DNA of 64,000 bases, taken from the NCBI RefSeq assembly GCF_003610895.1, contig NZ_MCAS01000003.1, positions 124,001 to 188,000 on the forward strand, in the 5' to 3' direction. The translations under genes were made by a program, and so were the position numbers. Within the stretch, counting starts at the first letter, position 1; every line of letters starts with the position of its first letter. The notes beneath the pieces were generated by a model. The model saw only the letters and a list, made by a program, of their open reading frames with translations, searched no databases and was not told the origin of the DNA. This stretch comes from Paraburkholderia fungorum (lineage in GTDB: Bacteria > Pseudomonadota > Gammaproteobacteria > Burkholderiales > Burkholderiaceae). Positions 54,129 through 63,283 of this stretch are shown one piece after another.

Positions 54129-55376
54129 CTACGACGAAGCCGCATTGGCCGCCGCCGGCGCGGAGGCCGCAGCGGGCTGGGAGGCAGAGGGTTGCGCCAC
54201 GGCGCCGCTCGCCGGCCGATTGCCTGCCGCGGGCTTGGGCCTGGCCGCCTCGATTTTGGCGCCGTCATTCAGACGGTCGGTGCCGTCGGTGACCACCTTG
54301 TTGCCTTCGGCGAGGCCGGACAGGATGACCGTGTTCTTGCCGTCGCTCGGACCGAGCTTGACCTTGTGCACGGAGACCGTATTGTTCGCGTTGACCAGAT
54401 AGACAAAGTCGCCCGGCGCGCCGGATTGCACGGCGGGGGTCGGCACCAGCACGGCATTTTGCATCGTGTCGACCAGCAGCTTGACGTTGACGAACTCGTT
54501 GGGGAACAGCGCTTCGTCGTTGTTGGCGAACGTGGCGCGTAAGGTGACCGTGCCGGTCGACGTGGCCATCTGGTTGCTGACTGCGTAGAGCGTACCGGTA
54601 GCGACCTCGCGTGCGTTGTCGCTGCTGTACGCGGTGACGGGCAAGGTAGCGCCGCCGTTCAGGCGCTGCACGATGGTGGCGAGCGAGTCCTGCGGCACCG
54701 TGAACTGCACGGTGGTCGGCTTGATGGTGGTGATGACGACGATGCCGGTCGAGGACGACGCGGTCACATAGTTGCCCGGGTCGACGAGGCGCAGGCCGAC
54801 CTTGCCGGCGACCGGCGCGGTGATGCGGCAATAGGTCAGGTCGAGGTCGAACTGGGCGATGTTGGCGAGATCGGACTGGACCGCGGCTTCGTCCTGCTGC
54901 ACGAGAAATTTCTGGTCCTCGAAGGTCTGCTGGGCGATCGACTTGCGCTCGTTCAACTGCGTGTAGCGGGCAAGATCGGCACGCGCCTGGGCGAGCGACG
55001 CGCGGTCTTTGGCGAGCGCCGCCTGAGCCTGCTGCTTGCTGATCTGATATTGACGCGGATCGATCTGGGCGAGGAACTGGCCTTTCTGTACCTCCTCGCC
55101 TTCGTGATAACCGACTTCCGTGAGGTAGCCGCTTAGTTGCGGCAACACGGTCACAGTGGCGGTCGGCGTGACCGTGCCGAGCTCGCTCAGCGTGACCGGC
55201 ATCGAACCGAGTGTCGCGCTCGCCACGGTGACGACGATGGGCGCGACGTCGCGCGAGGGTTTCTTCCGGGTCACCAGATGGACCACGACAAGCGCGATCA
55301 ACGCCAGCACGACAATCGTCAATAGAATGAGCCCGCGTCGGGAGCGCTTTGGTTGCTTGGACACGGCTTCGCTCAT
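54129..55376 (-). CDS. mdtA: RND periplasmic adaptor (membrane fusion protein, MdtA-like)
   Basis: A 415-residue adaptor anchored by one N-terminal helix (about 14-35, LILLTIVVLALIALVVVHLV). A lipoyl-type half (TVTVLPQLSGYLTEVGYHEGEEVQKGQFLAQIDP), a coiled-coil hairpin (about 115-185) and beta-barrel domains follow. The C-terminal tail (about 375-415) is Ala/Pro-rich and low in complexity. The ATG at 55376 follows GGAGA; an open frame to 55481 has no homology features. First gene of the operon, so its promoter lies in the upstream 55.4-56.2 kb gap. Confidence 0.9.
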   Translation of the reverse strand: MSEAVSKQPKRSRRGLILLTIVVLALIALVVVHLVTRKKPSRDVAPIVVTVASATLGSMPVTLSELGTVTPTATVTVLPQLSGYLTEVGYHEGEEVQKGQFLAQIDPRQYQISKQQAQAALAKDRASLAQARADLARYTQLNERKSIAQQTFEDQKFLVQQDEAAVQSDLANIAQFDLDLTYCRITAPVAGKVGLRLVDPGNYVTASSSTGIVVITTIKPTTVQFTVPQDSLATIVQRLNGGATLPVTAYSSDNAREVATGTLYAVSNQMATSTGTVTLRATFANNDEALFPNEFVNVKLLVDTMQNAVLVPTPAVQSGAPGDFVYLVNANNTVSVHKVKLGPSDGKNTVILSGLAEGNKVVTDGTDRLNDGAKIEAARPKPAAGNRPASGAVAQPSASQPAAASAPAAANAASS

Positions 55377-56215
55377 AGGTATCTCCGGAAACAGATGCTG
55401 CCGTTGATGATCGGACGGTGAGTCATTCTCTGCTGGGATTTTGGCAACATGCCATGGTTCTCGCGCGTTGTCACAACACAATCGCCTTTTGGCATGACGT
55501 TATCTAATTGAAAGAAATTGGGCTGCGCAAAACATATTGGTCGTGACCGGCTCAGGGATAGGTTATGGCCTGATGATCGGGGTCCCGACAATGAACACGC
55601 CGTGAAATTGGCGGTAATGTTTTATCGCGCTGGTCTGGCGAAATAGCGTGTGTGAGGCGTCGCTGACTGCCGCGGCGGCTTTGCTGACATACCGTGTGTT
55701 GTTCATGTTTGGCTTGGTGGAAGCGGGTAGACAACGGGCATGGCGTAAATGTACCAGGTACACGCAAAGCTTGAGTTACCGGTGTGAAACATGTTGGGGT
55801 CTGAAAGACTCCGGCGGGCGTCTTTCGTCCGCAACCGGCGTCGGTGGGCGGTTGAATGTTGGGGTTTTCTATAGGTGACGGGTAGGGCGAGCGGCAGTCC
55901 GCATTGAAAGCCTGGTGAAATTATTCGGACCACGCAGCAGGTCACGCGCCGCGACATTCCTTTGCCAGATATCCCGGCGCTTGCAGAGGAATGCTGATGA
56001 CGTTGTCAGGGCAGGCGATCGTTATGTGTTCTTCAAGTTGCCGGGATGCCTGCCAGCGCCTGGAAGCGCTGGCAAGCGGCGGCGCTGCCGCTCGGGCGTG
56101 AAGCGCTGGAACCAGAGTGAATTATTGGCTCCGGTTTTTAGCCGTTGATTATTCAAAGCTCCCGCGGTACGGATTAAGGACAATTGCCGCCCCAAAGCAG
56201 CCAATCCCAGCCCGG
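55377..56215. other. Long non-coding region upstream of the efflux operon
   Basis: An 839-base gap, AT-richer than its flanks, which must contain the efflux promoter. Three inverted repeats are seen: TGTACC-A-GGTACA (55750-55762, a perfect palindrome), GAAAGAC/GTCTTTC (55803-55809 and 55820-55826) and TGCCAGCGC/GCGCTGGCA (56051-56074, 9-base arms with a 6-base loop). Several short frames (60-84 codons) on both strands lack motifs. A small RNA or decayed gene cannot be excluded. Confidence 0.45.
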
Positions 56216-56716
56216 TTAAGCATTAAGCCTTGATTTGAACCATGCGTTGCTTGCCGGGGTCAGCAAAAATAACCCGGCGACAGTGACCGCGACGACGTTT
56301 ACCAACCCTACGACATTGTTATGCTCCAAGGATAGCCCGTCCGTGAACAGGCGATGGGCGGTCGCCACGATGACCAATGCCGTCAAGAAGAGCGCAACGT
56401 TTCTGGCCCAAAGTTTTCCGGCCGAAATGCGCATGATGGTGAATGCATCGAAGATTAAAAGTGCGCCGAACAGCACATAAGCCGTGATCGCCCCTTCCAC
56501 CTGCTGGGGAGTACTGAAAGGCGGAACGCCCACATCAAAACAGATACGGACGAGAAAAACTGAAAATGTAATCCAGAAAATAGCGACGGCGGCTCGGACT
56601 GAGATTGGAGTATTGTTTCCCGGGAAAAAGATAAACCTGGTTTTTGCTTTCAAAGGAACCTCCGTCAATTTCAGGTTTAGGGTCGCCGCAATTTGCGGAT
56701 CATAGTCCTGTTTCAA
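56216..56716 (-). CDS. Four-helix membrane protein of unknown function
   Basis: A 166-residue protein with about four predicted membrane helices (AVAIFWITFSVFLVRICF, ITAYVLFGALLIFDAFTIM, NVALFLTALVIVATAHRLF, VVGLVNVVAVTVAGLFLL) and a charged N-terminal 35 residues. I do not recognise a named family; the layout resembles small integral membrane proteins of uncertain role. GC content is lower than the neighbours, which may mean transfer. Confidence 0.65.
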   Translation of the reverse strand: MKQDYDPQIAATLNLKLTEVPLKAKTRFIFFPGNNTPISVRAAVAIFWITFSVFLVRICFDVGVPPFSTPQQVEGAITAYVLFGALLIFDAFTIMRISAGKLWARNVALFLTALVIVATAHRLFTDGLSLEHNNVVGLVNVVAVTVAGLFLLTPASNAWFKSRLNA

Positions 56717-56823
56717 AGCTTTTTCTATCTGGACAGCTGCGGCTCACATTTCGCAGATATCCGCGCCGGGTATTGGACACTGAAAACTGGCGGCCGGGGG
56801 CGACCCGTTAAATTCACCCGGAT

Positions 56824-57705
56824 TTACCAGGCCGCGGCGAACCGGGTGCTGCGCCCGGCGTCGCGCACCGCCCTGACCAGCGCGGCGCCCGCCGCGAAAT
56901 CGGGCCGCGTGAAACCATAGAAGCGGACCTCCGGAAGCGGCGGCAATCCGCATGTTTCGGTGCCTTCGGCGAGGCCTTCCCGCATCTGGCTTTGCGCCAC
57001 CGGCGCAACGGCGAACCCCGCGAGAGCAGCCGACAGGCAGCCCGCCATGCTGGCGCTTTCGAAGACGATCTTCGCTGTGCGGCCGGCAGCCGCCAGCGCG
57101 CCGAGGGCGGCTTCCCGATACGCGCAGGGTTCGGGGAAAACCGCAAGGGGCACAGGCGCATCGGGATCGATGTGCGCCGAGGCGGCGCACGCCCAGACCA
57201 GCGGCTCACTCCAGAGCAGTTCGCCGCCGCCGTCGGTAAGCGAACATTGCTTCCCGAACACCACATCGAGCCGGCCGCGCTCCAGTTGCCTTATCAGGTC
57301 GGCGGAAATTCCAACCTTCAGTTCCAGCGACGACTCGGGATGCCGGCGCCGGAACGTGGTCAATACGCGCGGCAGCCAGGAACCGGCGAAGTCTTCGGAT
57401 GCGCCCACCCGGAGCCGGCCCTGCGCCGGGCGCCCGTGCATGTTTGCGTACGCTTCGCGCTCGAGCGCCACGATTTCCCGCGCGTACATATACAGCGTTT
57501 TTCCGGCTTCGGTGGGATGCAAGCGGCGGGTTGTCCGTGCAATCAGCAAGGTTCCGGCTGACTGCTCCAGACGCCTGATATGGCCGCTCACAGCCGAGGC
57601 CGTCAGCGCAAGACGCTCGGCAGCGACGGCGAAGCTGCGGCTGTCGATCACCTCAAGGTAAGTTCGCAGCAGGACGATGTCGAATCCAGGTCCCGTCGTG
57701 CTCAT
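56824..57705 (-). CDS. LysR-type regulator divergent to an alpha/beta hydrolase
   Basis: A 293-residue LysR protein when started at the ATG at 57705; the frame stays open to 58353, but that part is the shadow of the hydrolase gene. The helix-turn-helix is at about 8-60 (IVLLRTYLEVIDSRSFAVAAERLALTASAVSGHIRRLE), and the effector domain begins LRVGASEDFAGSWLPRVLTTFRRRHPESSLELKVG. It faces the hydrolase gene at 57841 across 135 bases and probably controls it. Confidence 0.84.
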   Translation of the reverse strand: MSTTGPGFDIVLLRTYLEVIDSRSFAVAAERLALTASAVSGHIRRLEQSAGTLLIARTTRRLHPTEAGKTLYMYAREIVALEREAYANMHGRPAQGRLRVGASEDFAGSWLPRVLTTFRRRHPESSLELKVGISADLIRQLERGRLDVVFGKQCSLTDGGGELLWSEPLVWACAASAHIDPDAPVPLAVFPEPCAYREAALGALAAAGRTAKIVFESASMAGCLSAALAGFAVAPVAQSQMREGLAEGTETCGLPPLPEVRFYGFTRPDFAAGAALVRAVRDAGRSTRFAAAW

Positions 57706-57840
57706 GCCTGTGCTCGTGCTTGTTGGGGCGACCAAAGTCCACTCCTCGATTAAACGCGATATGAACATAATAGCTAATGATTCTTTGTGAATCATCATGT
57801 CGTAGCGCTCTACCATGGGTGTGTACTCAAGGAGGCGAAT

Positions 57841-58731
57841 ATGACCGATTACCAATACATCAACACTGACCGGCTCGAGATCGGGTATCTCGAATGGAAC
57901 CCGCAAGGTGCACGCGCTGTCGTGCTGCAGCACGGTTGGCCTGACAATCCTGCTGGTTGGGAACCCGTGGCGCTGACGCTCGCGGCACACGGGTATCGGG
58001 TCCTGGCTCCCACATTGCGCGGCTTTGCCCCGACGCGTTTCCTCGACGCCGCGACGCCACGAAGCGGGCAGCTGGCTGCGCTCGGTCGCGACCTGATCGC
58101 ATTTGTGAACAGGCTGGGCGTGAGATCGCCGGTGCTCGTCGGGCACGACTGGGGCGCGCGTGCGGTCGCGAACGCATGTGGGCTTGAACCCTCGATCGCG
58201 TCGCACCTGGTCATGCTCTCGGTCGGCTACGGCACAAACGATCCCCATCAGACGCTCTCCCTGCAGCAGGCGCGTAATTACTGGTACCACTGGTACATGG
58301 CTACGCCGCGGGGCGACAAGACGGTACGCGAAGATCGCCGTGCGTTTGCGCAATCGATGTGGGACTCATGGTCGCCGCAGGGCTGGTACACGAAGCGCGA
58401 CTTCGATGAAGCCGCTGCCGCGTTCGATGGCCCGGACTGGGCCGACGTGGTGCTGCATTCCTATCGGCACCGCTGGGGTTTTGTTGCAGGCGATCCCGCG
58501 TACGCGGAGGACGAAGCGCGGCTGAACCCGGCGCCTGTGCTCGGCGTTTCGACGCTCGTGCTGCACGGTGCGGCGGATAGTTGCAATGCGCCGCAGAGCT
58601 CAGCCGGACGCGAGCCGTTTTTCACAGGGCGTTACACACGCCAGATTCTCGACGGCGTGGGGCATTTTCCTCAACGTGAGTCGCCGCAGCAGGTCGCGGA
58701 CGCGATTCTCGCGTTTTGCGCGCAGCCTTGA
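57841..58731 (+). CDS. Alpha/beta hydrolase (epoxide hydrolase/haloalkane dehalogenase-like)
   Basis: A 296-residue soluble hydrolase. LQHGWPDNPAGW supplies the oxyanion HGxP motif, and LVGHDWGARAVA places a nucleophilic Asp103 instead of Ser, as in epoxide hydrolases and dehalogenases. A cap domain (about 130-210) has Trp/Tyr-rich NYWYHWYMATPRGD, and GVGHFPQRESPQ near the end holds the catalytic His. A near-perfect AAGGAGGCGAAT precedes the ATG at 57841. Substrate unknown. Confidence 0.85.
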   Translation: MTDYQYINTDRLEIGYLEWNPQGARAVVLQHGWPDNPAGWEPVALTLAAHGYRVLAPTLRGFAPTRFLDAATPRSGQLAALGRDLIAFVNRLGVRSPVLVGHDWGARAVANACGLEPSIASHLVMLSVGYGTNDPHQTLSLQQARNYWYHWYMATPRGDKTVREDRRAFAQSMWDSWSPQGWYTKRDFDEAAAAFDGPDWADVVLHSYRHRWGFVAGDPAYAEDEARLNPAPVLGVSTLVLHGAADSCNAPQSSAGREPFFTGRYTRQILDGVGHFPQRESPQQVADAILAFCAQP

Positions 58732-58802
58732 ATCGTCGCCGGGTTGGCGAGTCGCGCAACAGTACCGGGGCAGTGTGCTATCGAGCCGGCAGTTCAACCT
58801 GG

Positions 58803-59426
58803 CTATCGCTTATCGCTTCGCCGATCCGCGTTGACCCAGGAAGACCTGGCGTTAACAAGGGCGATGGAGCGAATTAGCATGTCAAGCACAAAACGAACGG
58901 CTGCCGCAGAGCCTGGATGCGTACGGAGAAAGTTGGCGAGCGGGGGAGAGAGGCGGTAATACAAGCGGACCATCGCCCGGCCAACGAACGACCGATTCAA
59001 GACGTGATCGCGGAAGTTCCTGAGCAAGCGTACCTTCGGCGCATCGTAATCGCCGTACACAGCAGTGGCGAGGAAGCAGCCGAACTTCCGATAGGTCGCG
59101 CCACAGAAGGGACAAACCGATTTCTTAGGTTCTCCGCGATAGGAGATCATTCGCGGGACCATTCGTTTCTGGCAGCTTGCGCAGACGACGCGATCGTCGG
59201 CGGACTGCGCGGCTTGCCTGGGGCTCGCAGCACGCTCGAGGACGGTCACTTTGGTCGCACGAGACGCGCGCCTTCCTTGTGTAACTTCAAATTCGACTGT
59301 ATCGCCGTTTGCGGGAAGCGTCACACCCGAAACGTCCCGCACACTAACGTGATAGTCGATTCCGTCCTGCCCGACAATAAAGCCGTATCCCCTCTTTTGA
59401 GAGAACCATTTGACTGTTCCACGCAT
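58803..59426 (-). CDS. Cold-shock domain, zinc ribbon and CFI-box fusion protein
   Basis: A 207-residue protein of three parts. Residues 1-65 are a cold-shock domain (GTVKWFSQKRGYGFI, with the RNP1 motif intact and RNP2 altered to DYHVSVRDV). Residues 80-110 form a Cys4 zinc ribbon (Cys82, Cys85, Cys105, Cys108). Residues 116-180 are a CFI-box (GCFLATAVYGDYDAPKV, LLRNFRDHVL, then a helical tail YYRLSPPLANFLR). Likely binds RNA or single-stranded DNA; the CFI-box role is unknown. AAAGG lies nine bases before the ATG. Stand-alone gene. Confidence 0.82.
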   Translation of the reverse strand: MRGTVKWFSQKRGYGFIVGQDGIDYHVSVRDVSGVTLPANGDTVEFEVTQGRRASRATKVTVLERAASPRQAAQSADDRVVCASCQKRMVPRMISYRGEPKKSVCPFCGATYRKFGCFLATAVYGDYDAPKVRLLRNFRDHVLNRSFVGRAMVRLYYRLSPPLANFLRTHPGSAAAVRFVLDMLIRSIALVNARSSWVNADRRSDKR

Positions 59427-60043
59427 TGCGTTACCTTTCGTTGATTTTTATCGATGCGTCGAACGTTTTGCCGTCGATAGCTAAGTGGCTGTAAGAAAGC
59501 GACACGGAGACAATCTCGCGAAGATTCGTTGCTTGCCCCCGAAGACAAGCGTCGCGTACGAAAGTCGATCCGTGCCGGCCGGATCTGCGCGCGGCAGATA
59601 TGGCGTCATTAGCAATGCAGAGCAATCCGGAAAGTGCGCAGGCCGTGTTCTCTCTGTGCACGGAAAGGTTGTTCAGGCGTTTCGCGCAGATACTTCGCAG
59701 TCCACTGAGTCGGCATTTTGTTTCCACACCTTCGTTGGTCTTCCCATAGGGAATAAACAGTCGCCATGGCAGAGCCATGGCTATTTCAACCGGGTGGATG
59801 CTAGCTACGTGGATCGCGCGTTCGTGTCGAATTGCGTGCGCGTTTGTCGAGTTTTGTCTGGCGTGTCGCAAGATGCGCGGTGCATCGGCTATGCTGCGCG
59901 TCGAGCCCGCGCGTCGGGCGGTTTCCGGTCAGTCCGCGTCGTGCGGATGGGTGTGCGGCGCGGTGCCGTCGCTTGCCGGCCGTCCGTCGCGCCATACCGG
60001 TGCCCGCCGCTATTCAAACAACTAGCCCTGAACGATTCGTCCC
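59427..60043. other. Intergenic region before the OmpR-type regulator
   Basis: A 617-base gap between divergent genes. Open frames of up to 197 codons exist on both strands, but they are Cys/Arg/Ser-rich, overlap one another and lack ribosome binding sites or motifs. No terminator or operator was recognised; promoters for both flanking genes must lie here. Confidence 0.4.
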
Positions 60044-60748
60044 ATGCCATTCCGGATCCTGTTTGTCGAAGACGATGACCATCTGTCGGCGCTGGTCGCC
60101 GGCCATCTGAGCAAAGACGACTACGCAATCGAGACCGTGCCGCTCGGCGGCCACGCCGTGCCGGCGATTCTCGAGCGCAGCCCGGACCTGGTGATTCTCG
60201 ACGTGAAGATGCCGGGCAAGGACGGTTTCCAGATTTGCCGCGATGCGCGCGAGCAATTCGACGGCGTGATCATCATGGTGACCGCTCGCGACGAGCAGTT
60301 CGACGAAGTACTGGGCCTCGAATTCGGCGCGGACGACTATTTGCATAAACCGGTCGAGCCGCGCGTGCTGCTGGCGCGCATCAAGGCGCGGCTGCGCCGC
60401 GTGATCGCGCGCAGCGCGGAGGTTGCCCAACCCGAGAGCTACACGTTCGGCAAGTTCGAGATCAGCCGGGCAAGCCGCACGGTCAAGCTTCCGGACGGCA
60501 GCCTGCCCGATCTGACGTCGGCCGAATTCGATTTGCTGTGGACGTTGGTGAGTTGTGCCGGCGAAGTGGTGAGCCGCGACGAGTTGATGCGGCGATTGCA
60601 TGGTGTCGAATTCGACGGACTCGACCGTACGATCGACGGCGGCATTTCCAAGCTGCGCCGCAAGCTGCATGACGACGCCAGCACCCCGCAGCGCATCAAG
60701 ACGGTCCGCGGCAAGGGCTACCAGTTCAGCAAGCTGGCGTGGGATTGA
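60044..60748 (+). CDS. OmpR/PhoB-type response regulator, orphan
   Basis: A 234-residue regulator. The receiver has the acidic patch EDDDH at 9-13, phospho-acceptor Asp53 (LVILDVKMPGKDG) and the Lys of YLHKPVEPR near 105. The C-terminal winged helix (about 135-232) includes LTSAEFDLLWTLVSCAGEVVSRDELMRRLHG and IKTVRGKGYQFSK. RstA/CpxR-type regulators are nearest by eye. No histidine kinase gene is adjacent; the following 396 bases are empty, so its partner is elsewhere. Confidence 0.88.
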   Translation: MPFRILFVEDDDHLSALVAGHLSKDDYAIETVPLGGHAVPAILERSPDLVILDVKMPGKDGFQICRDAREQFDGVIIMVTARDEQFDEVLGLEFGADDYLHKPVEPRVLLARIKARLRRVIARSAEVAQPESYTFGKFEISRASRTVKLPDGSLPDLTSAEFDLLWTLVSCAGEVVSRDELMRRLHGVEFDGLDRTIDGGISKLRRKLHDDASTPQRIKTVRGKGYQFSKLAWD

Positions 60749-61144
60749 CCGCATACGCAGCAGTCACGACGCAGGTTCTACTGCGGTTCAGACGAGTTGG
60801 ATTTGAGTTTCGAGCGCGTAATACATCGAAATATCGACCGACAAAACTCCACAAATGCGGTAGCAAATCGACAGTTATGCGAGATGAGGATGATTAGCAT
60901 CGCAGGCTTGTGCAATCACAGGTTTAGCGATGCCCATTCGCGTTTTCCCGCTTTCCCGCTTTCCGTCCATGCCATGTTGATGATTCATGGTTTGGGTGGC
61001 CCGCGCCATGATCCTGGCGCGCTCGGTAGCTGCTGGGGAATCGGCGCGTGTGCTGCAGACGCCGGCTTTGTTTGAACAGGCAGTCTGTTGTGGTCCTGTA
61101 TGTACTACAGGCCTGCTCGCGAGATTGACGGACAGGGTGCAAGG
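60749..61144. other. Intergenic region after the OmpR-type regulator
   Basis: A 396-base gap, AT-richer than average. Short frames (68-92 codons) are seen without motifs. It may once have held a kinase gene, but nothing in it resembles one. Confidence 0.35.
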
Positions 61145-61405
61145 ATGCAGTTCAGGAAGCGAAATTCAATGCTGGAAGCAAGCCGATGGTTTGGACCAGG
61201 AGACCATCTGCGAGTAGAACGCCGGGGGCAGATGTGGGCCATTGCCACCCCGGAGGGTTGGCGCAAGGTCAACCCTGGCGACTGGATACTGACGGATGGC
61301 TCGGGAAACTCGTGGCCGATGAGCGACCGGGAGTTTCGTTATTGCTACGAGCCTGCCGAAGACCTCTCATCTGGCGGTGGTGACTGCAGGTACGTGTTGT
61401 TGTGA
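61145..61405 (+). CDS. Small phage-like PGD(W/Y) protein of unknown function
   Basis: An 86-residue protein starting MQFRKRNSMLEASRW. The pattern of a basic start, E-A-x-x-W, then IATPEGWRKVNPGDWILTDGSGNSWPMSDREFRYCYEP resembles the small conserved proteins common in phages and prophages (motif PGD-W/Y-I followed by F-x-x-x-Y). The frame is open upstream to 61088; the ATG at 61145 is preferred from the homology pattern. A strong terminator follows 106 bases later. No other phage genes are near. Confidence 0.55.
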   Translation: MQFRKRNSMLEASRWFGPGDHLRVERRGQMWAIATPEGWRKVNPGDWILTDGSGNSWPMSDREFRYCYEPAEDLSSGGGDCRYVLL

Positions 61406-61718
61406 TGGCGGGGTAGCCCGGCCAGATACCCCACGATCGCGCGGATCTTTGGGTGTGACGAGTTGCACACGGTTCCGGCACTGGCCCTCGGAGTGGGCCG
61501 GAACCCCTTCGCCGGCCCGAAACGGGCCGGCTTTTTTCCGACACTTTCTTGTTTGAAATTCGCGAGGACCATAGCCCCCACCTGGTCCCCGCCGGAAAAC
61601 CGCCATATATCGCGGCGAACTCCAGAAAAAACGCTCACTTCGCGGCACTACAACAAAAAAAACCGCACCGCCACCGGACGTACAGTGACAGACAACCATC
61701 CCACACAGGAGTGTCGTC
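61406..61718. other. Region holding a terminator and the promoter of the dehydrogenase gene
   Basis: These 313 bases contain the intrinsic terminator at 61511-61537 and then about 180 bases that should contain the promoter of the following operon. No further feature was recognised. Confidence 0.5.
61511..61537 (+). terminator. Intrinsic (rho-independent) terminator
   Basis: GCCGGCCCG-AAA-CGGGCCGGC followed by six T: a perfect 9-base GC-rich stem with a three-base loop and a T-run. It ends transcription of the small gene at 61145-61405. Confidence 0.9.
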
Positions 61719-63242
61719 ATGTTGCTGGGCCATCCGGTCTTATTCAAATCACTGTGCTATATCGACGGGCGCTGGGTGCACAGCGCGAGCGCCGCGAGTA
61801 TCGCGGTGCAAAATCCGGCGGATCAGCAGGTACTCGGTCACGTGCCGATGCTCGACGCCGGGGAGATTACCGAAGCAGTCGATGCCGCACAGCGTGCATT
61901 TTCCACATGGCGTTGGCTGCCGGTGGCTCAACGCTCGGCGCTGCTGTTGCGCTGGTACGAACTGATCCTGCGCCATCAGCACGATCTGGCGGCGATTCTG
62001 TCGCTGGAACAGGGCAAGCCGCTTGCAGAAGCACGCGGCGAAATTGCTTACGGCGCGAGCTTTGTGGAATGGTTCGCGCACGAAGCGCGCCGCCTCAATG
62101 GCCGCACGATTCCCACGCATATTGACGGCGCACATCTCGGTACCGTTATCGAACCAGTCGGTGTGGCCGCGTTGATCACGCCGTGGAATTTCCCCTGCGC
62201 GATGATTACGCGCAAGGCGGCCGCCGCGCTCGCCGCCGGTTGCACGGTGGTGGTGAAGCCTGCGCATGAAACCCCATTCTCCGCGCTAGCGCTCGCCCAG
62301 CTTGCGGAAGAGGCGGGTTTTCCCGCCGGCGTATTCAACGTCGTGTTGGGCGAGCCGCAAATGGCGATGGAAACACTGGTGCGCGATACCCGCGTGCGCT
62401 CGGTGAGTTTCACCGGTTCGACGCGCGTCGGTGCGCTGGTCATGCAGGCCGCGGCCCAGGCCGGCATCAAGAAGACCGCACTGGAACTCGGTGGCAATGC
62501 GCCTTTCATCGTGACGGAAGATGCCGACCTCGAACAGGCCGTGCGCGTGGCGCTTGCCGCGAAGTTTCAGACCTCGGGTCAGGACTGCTGTGCGGCAAAT
62601 CGTATTCTCGTCGCCCGGCCGCTGTATGAAGCGTTCGTCGTGCAATACAGCGAGGCGGTGAGCGCACTGAAAGTCGGCGCTGCATTCGAGGCGGACGTGG
62701 ATGTCGGCCCTTTGATGCATCAGGCCGCATTTGACACTACGGCACAGCGTGTCGCCGATGCAAAAGAGAAGGGCGCGCGCATTACCGCCGGTGGCGCGGC
62801 CCACGAACGCGGCGGCTGGTTCTTCGTGCCGACCGTGGTCGCGGACGCTGCGCCCGGCATGCGTATCTATGACGAGGAAAACTTCGCGCCGATCTCCGCG
62901 GTCTCGCCGTTCGATTCACTCGACGAAGTCGTCGAACGCGCGAACGACACCGAATACGGCCTCGCCGCTTACGTCTGCGCGAAAGACCTGAACACGGTAT
63001 TTCAACTGATTCGCCGTCTCGAGTTCGCCATGGTGTCCGTGAATGGCGCGAAATTCACCGGTGCGCCGATTCCATTCGGCGGCATCAAATCATCCGGGCT
63101 CGGCCGTGAAGGCGGGACCGAAGGGTTTGAGCCGTTTGTCGAAACCCGCTATTTCTGCCTCGGCCAGCTCGGCTTGCCGGTAACCGACACCTTTTCCACG
63201 CGTCGCACGACGGATACGGCGACAGCGGCTGCCGCGGCGTGA
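61719..63242 (+). CDS. gabD: Succinate-semialdehyde dehydrogenase (ALDH superfamily)
   Basis: A 507-residue NAD(P)-dependent aldehyde dehydrogenase oxidising succinate semialdehyde to succinate. General base Glu256 (ALELGGNAPFI), catalytic Cys290 in SGQDCCAANRI, cofactor motif FTGSTRVG and the C-terminal PFGGIKSSGLGREGG are present. ITPWNFPCAMITRKAAAALAAGC and length suit the GabD group. CAGGAGTGTCGTC precedes the ATG. The aminotransferase gene that follows after 41 bases would supply the semialdehyde, suggesting GABA or polyamine catabolism. Confidence 0.87.
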   Translation: MLLGHPVLFKSLCYIDGRWVHSASAASIAVQNPADQQVLGHVPMLDAGEITEAVDAAQRAFSTWRWLPVAQRSALLLRWYELILRHQHDLAAILSLEQGKPLAEARGEIAYGASFVEWFAHEARRLNGRTIPTHIDGAHLGTVIEPVGVAALITPWNFPCAMITRKAAAALAAGCTVVVKPAHETPFSALALAQLAEEAGFPAGVFNVVLGEPQMAMETLVRDTRVRSVSFTGSTRVGALVMQAAAQAGIKKTALELGGNAPFIVTEDADLEQAVRVALAAKFQTSGQDCCAANRILVARPLYEAFVVQYSEAVSALKVGAAFEADVDVGPLMHQAAFDTTAQRVADAKEKGARITAGGAAHERGGWFFVPTVVADAAPGMRIYDEENFAPISAVSPFDSLDEVVERANDTEYGLAAYVCAKDLNTVFQLIRRLEFAMVSVNGAKFTGAPIPFGGIKSSGLGREGGTEGFEPFVETRYFCLGQLGLPVTDTFSTRRTTDTATAAAAA

Positions 63243-63283
63243 GCCAACCTGACTCATTCACCGATCACACGAAGGAGCTTCCA

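Noticed and set aside
59485..60078. 197-codon plus-strand frame before the OmpR-type regulator
   Set aside because: Cys/Arg/Ser-rich, overlaps the regulator start, has no homology pattern and no ribosome binding site.
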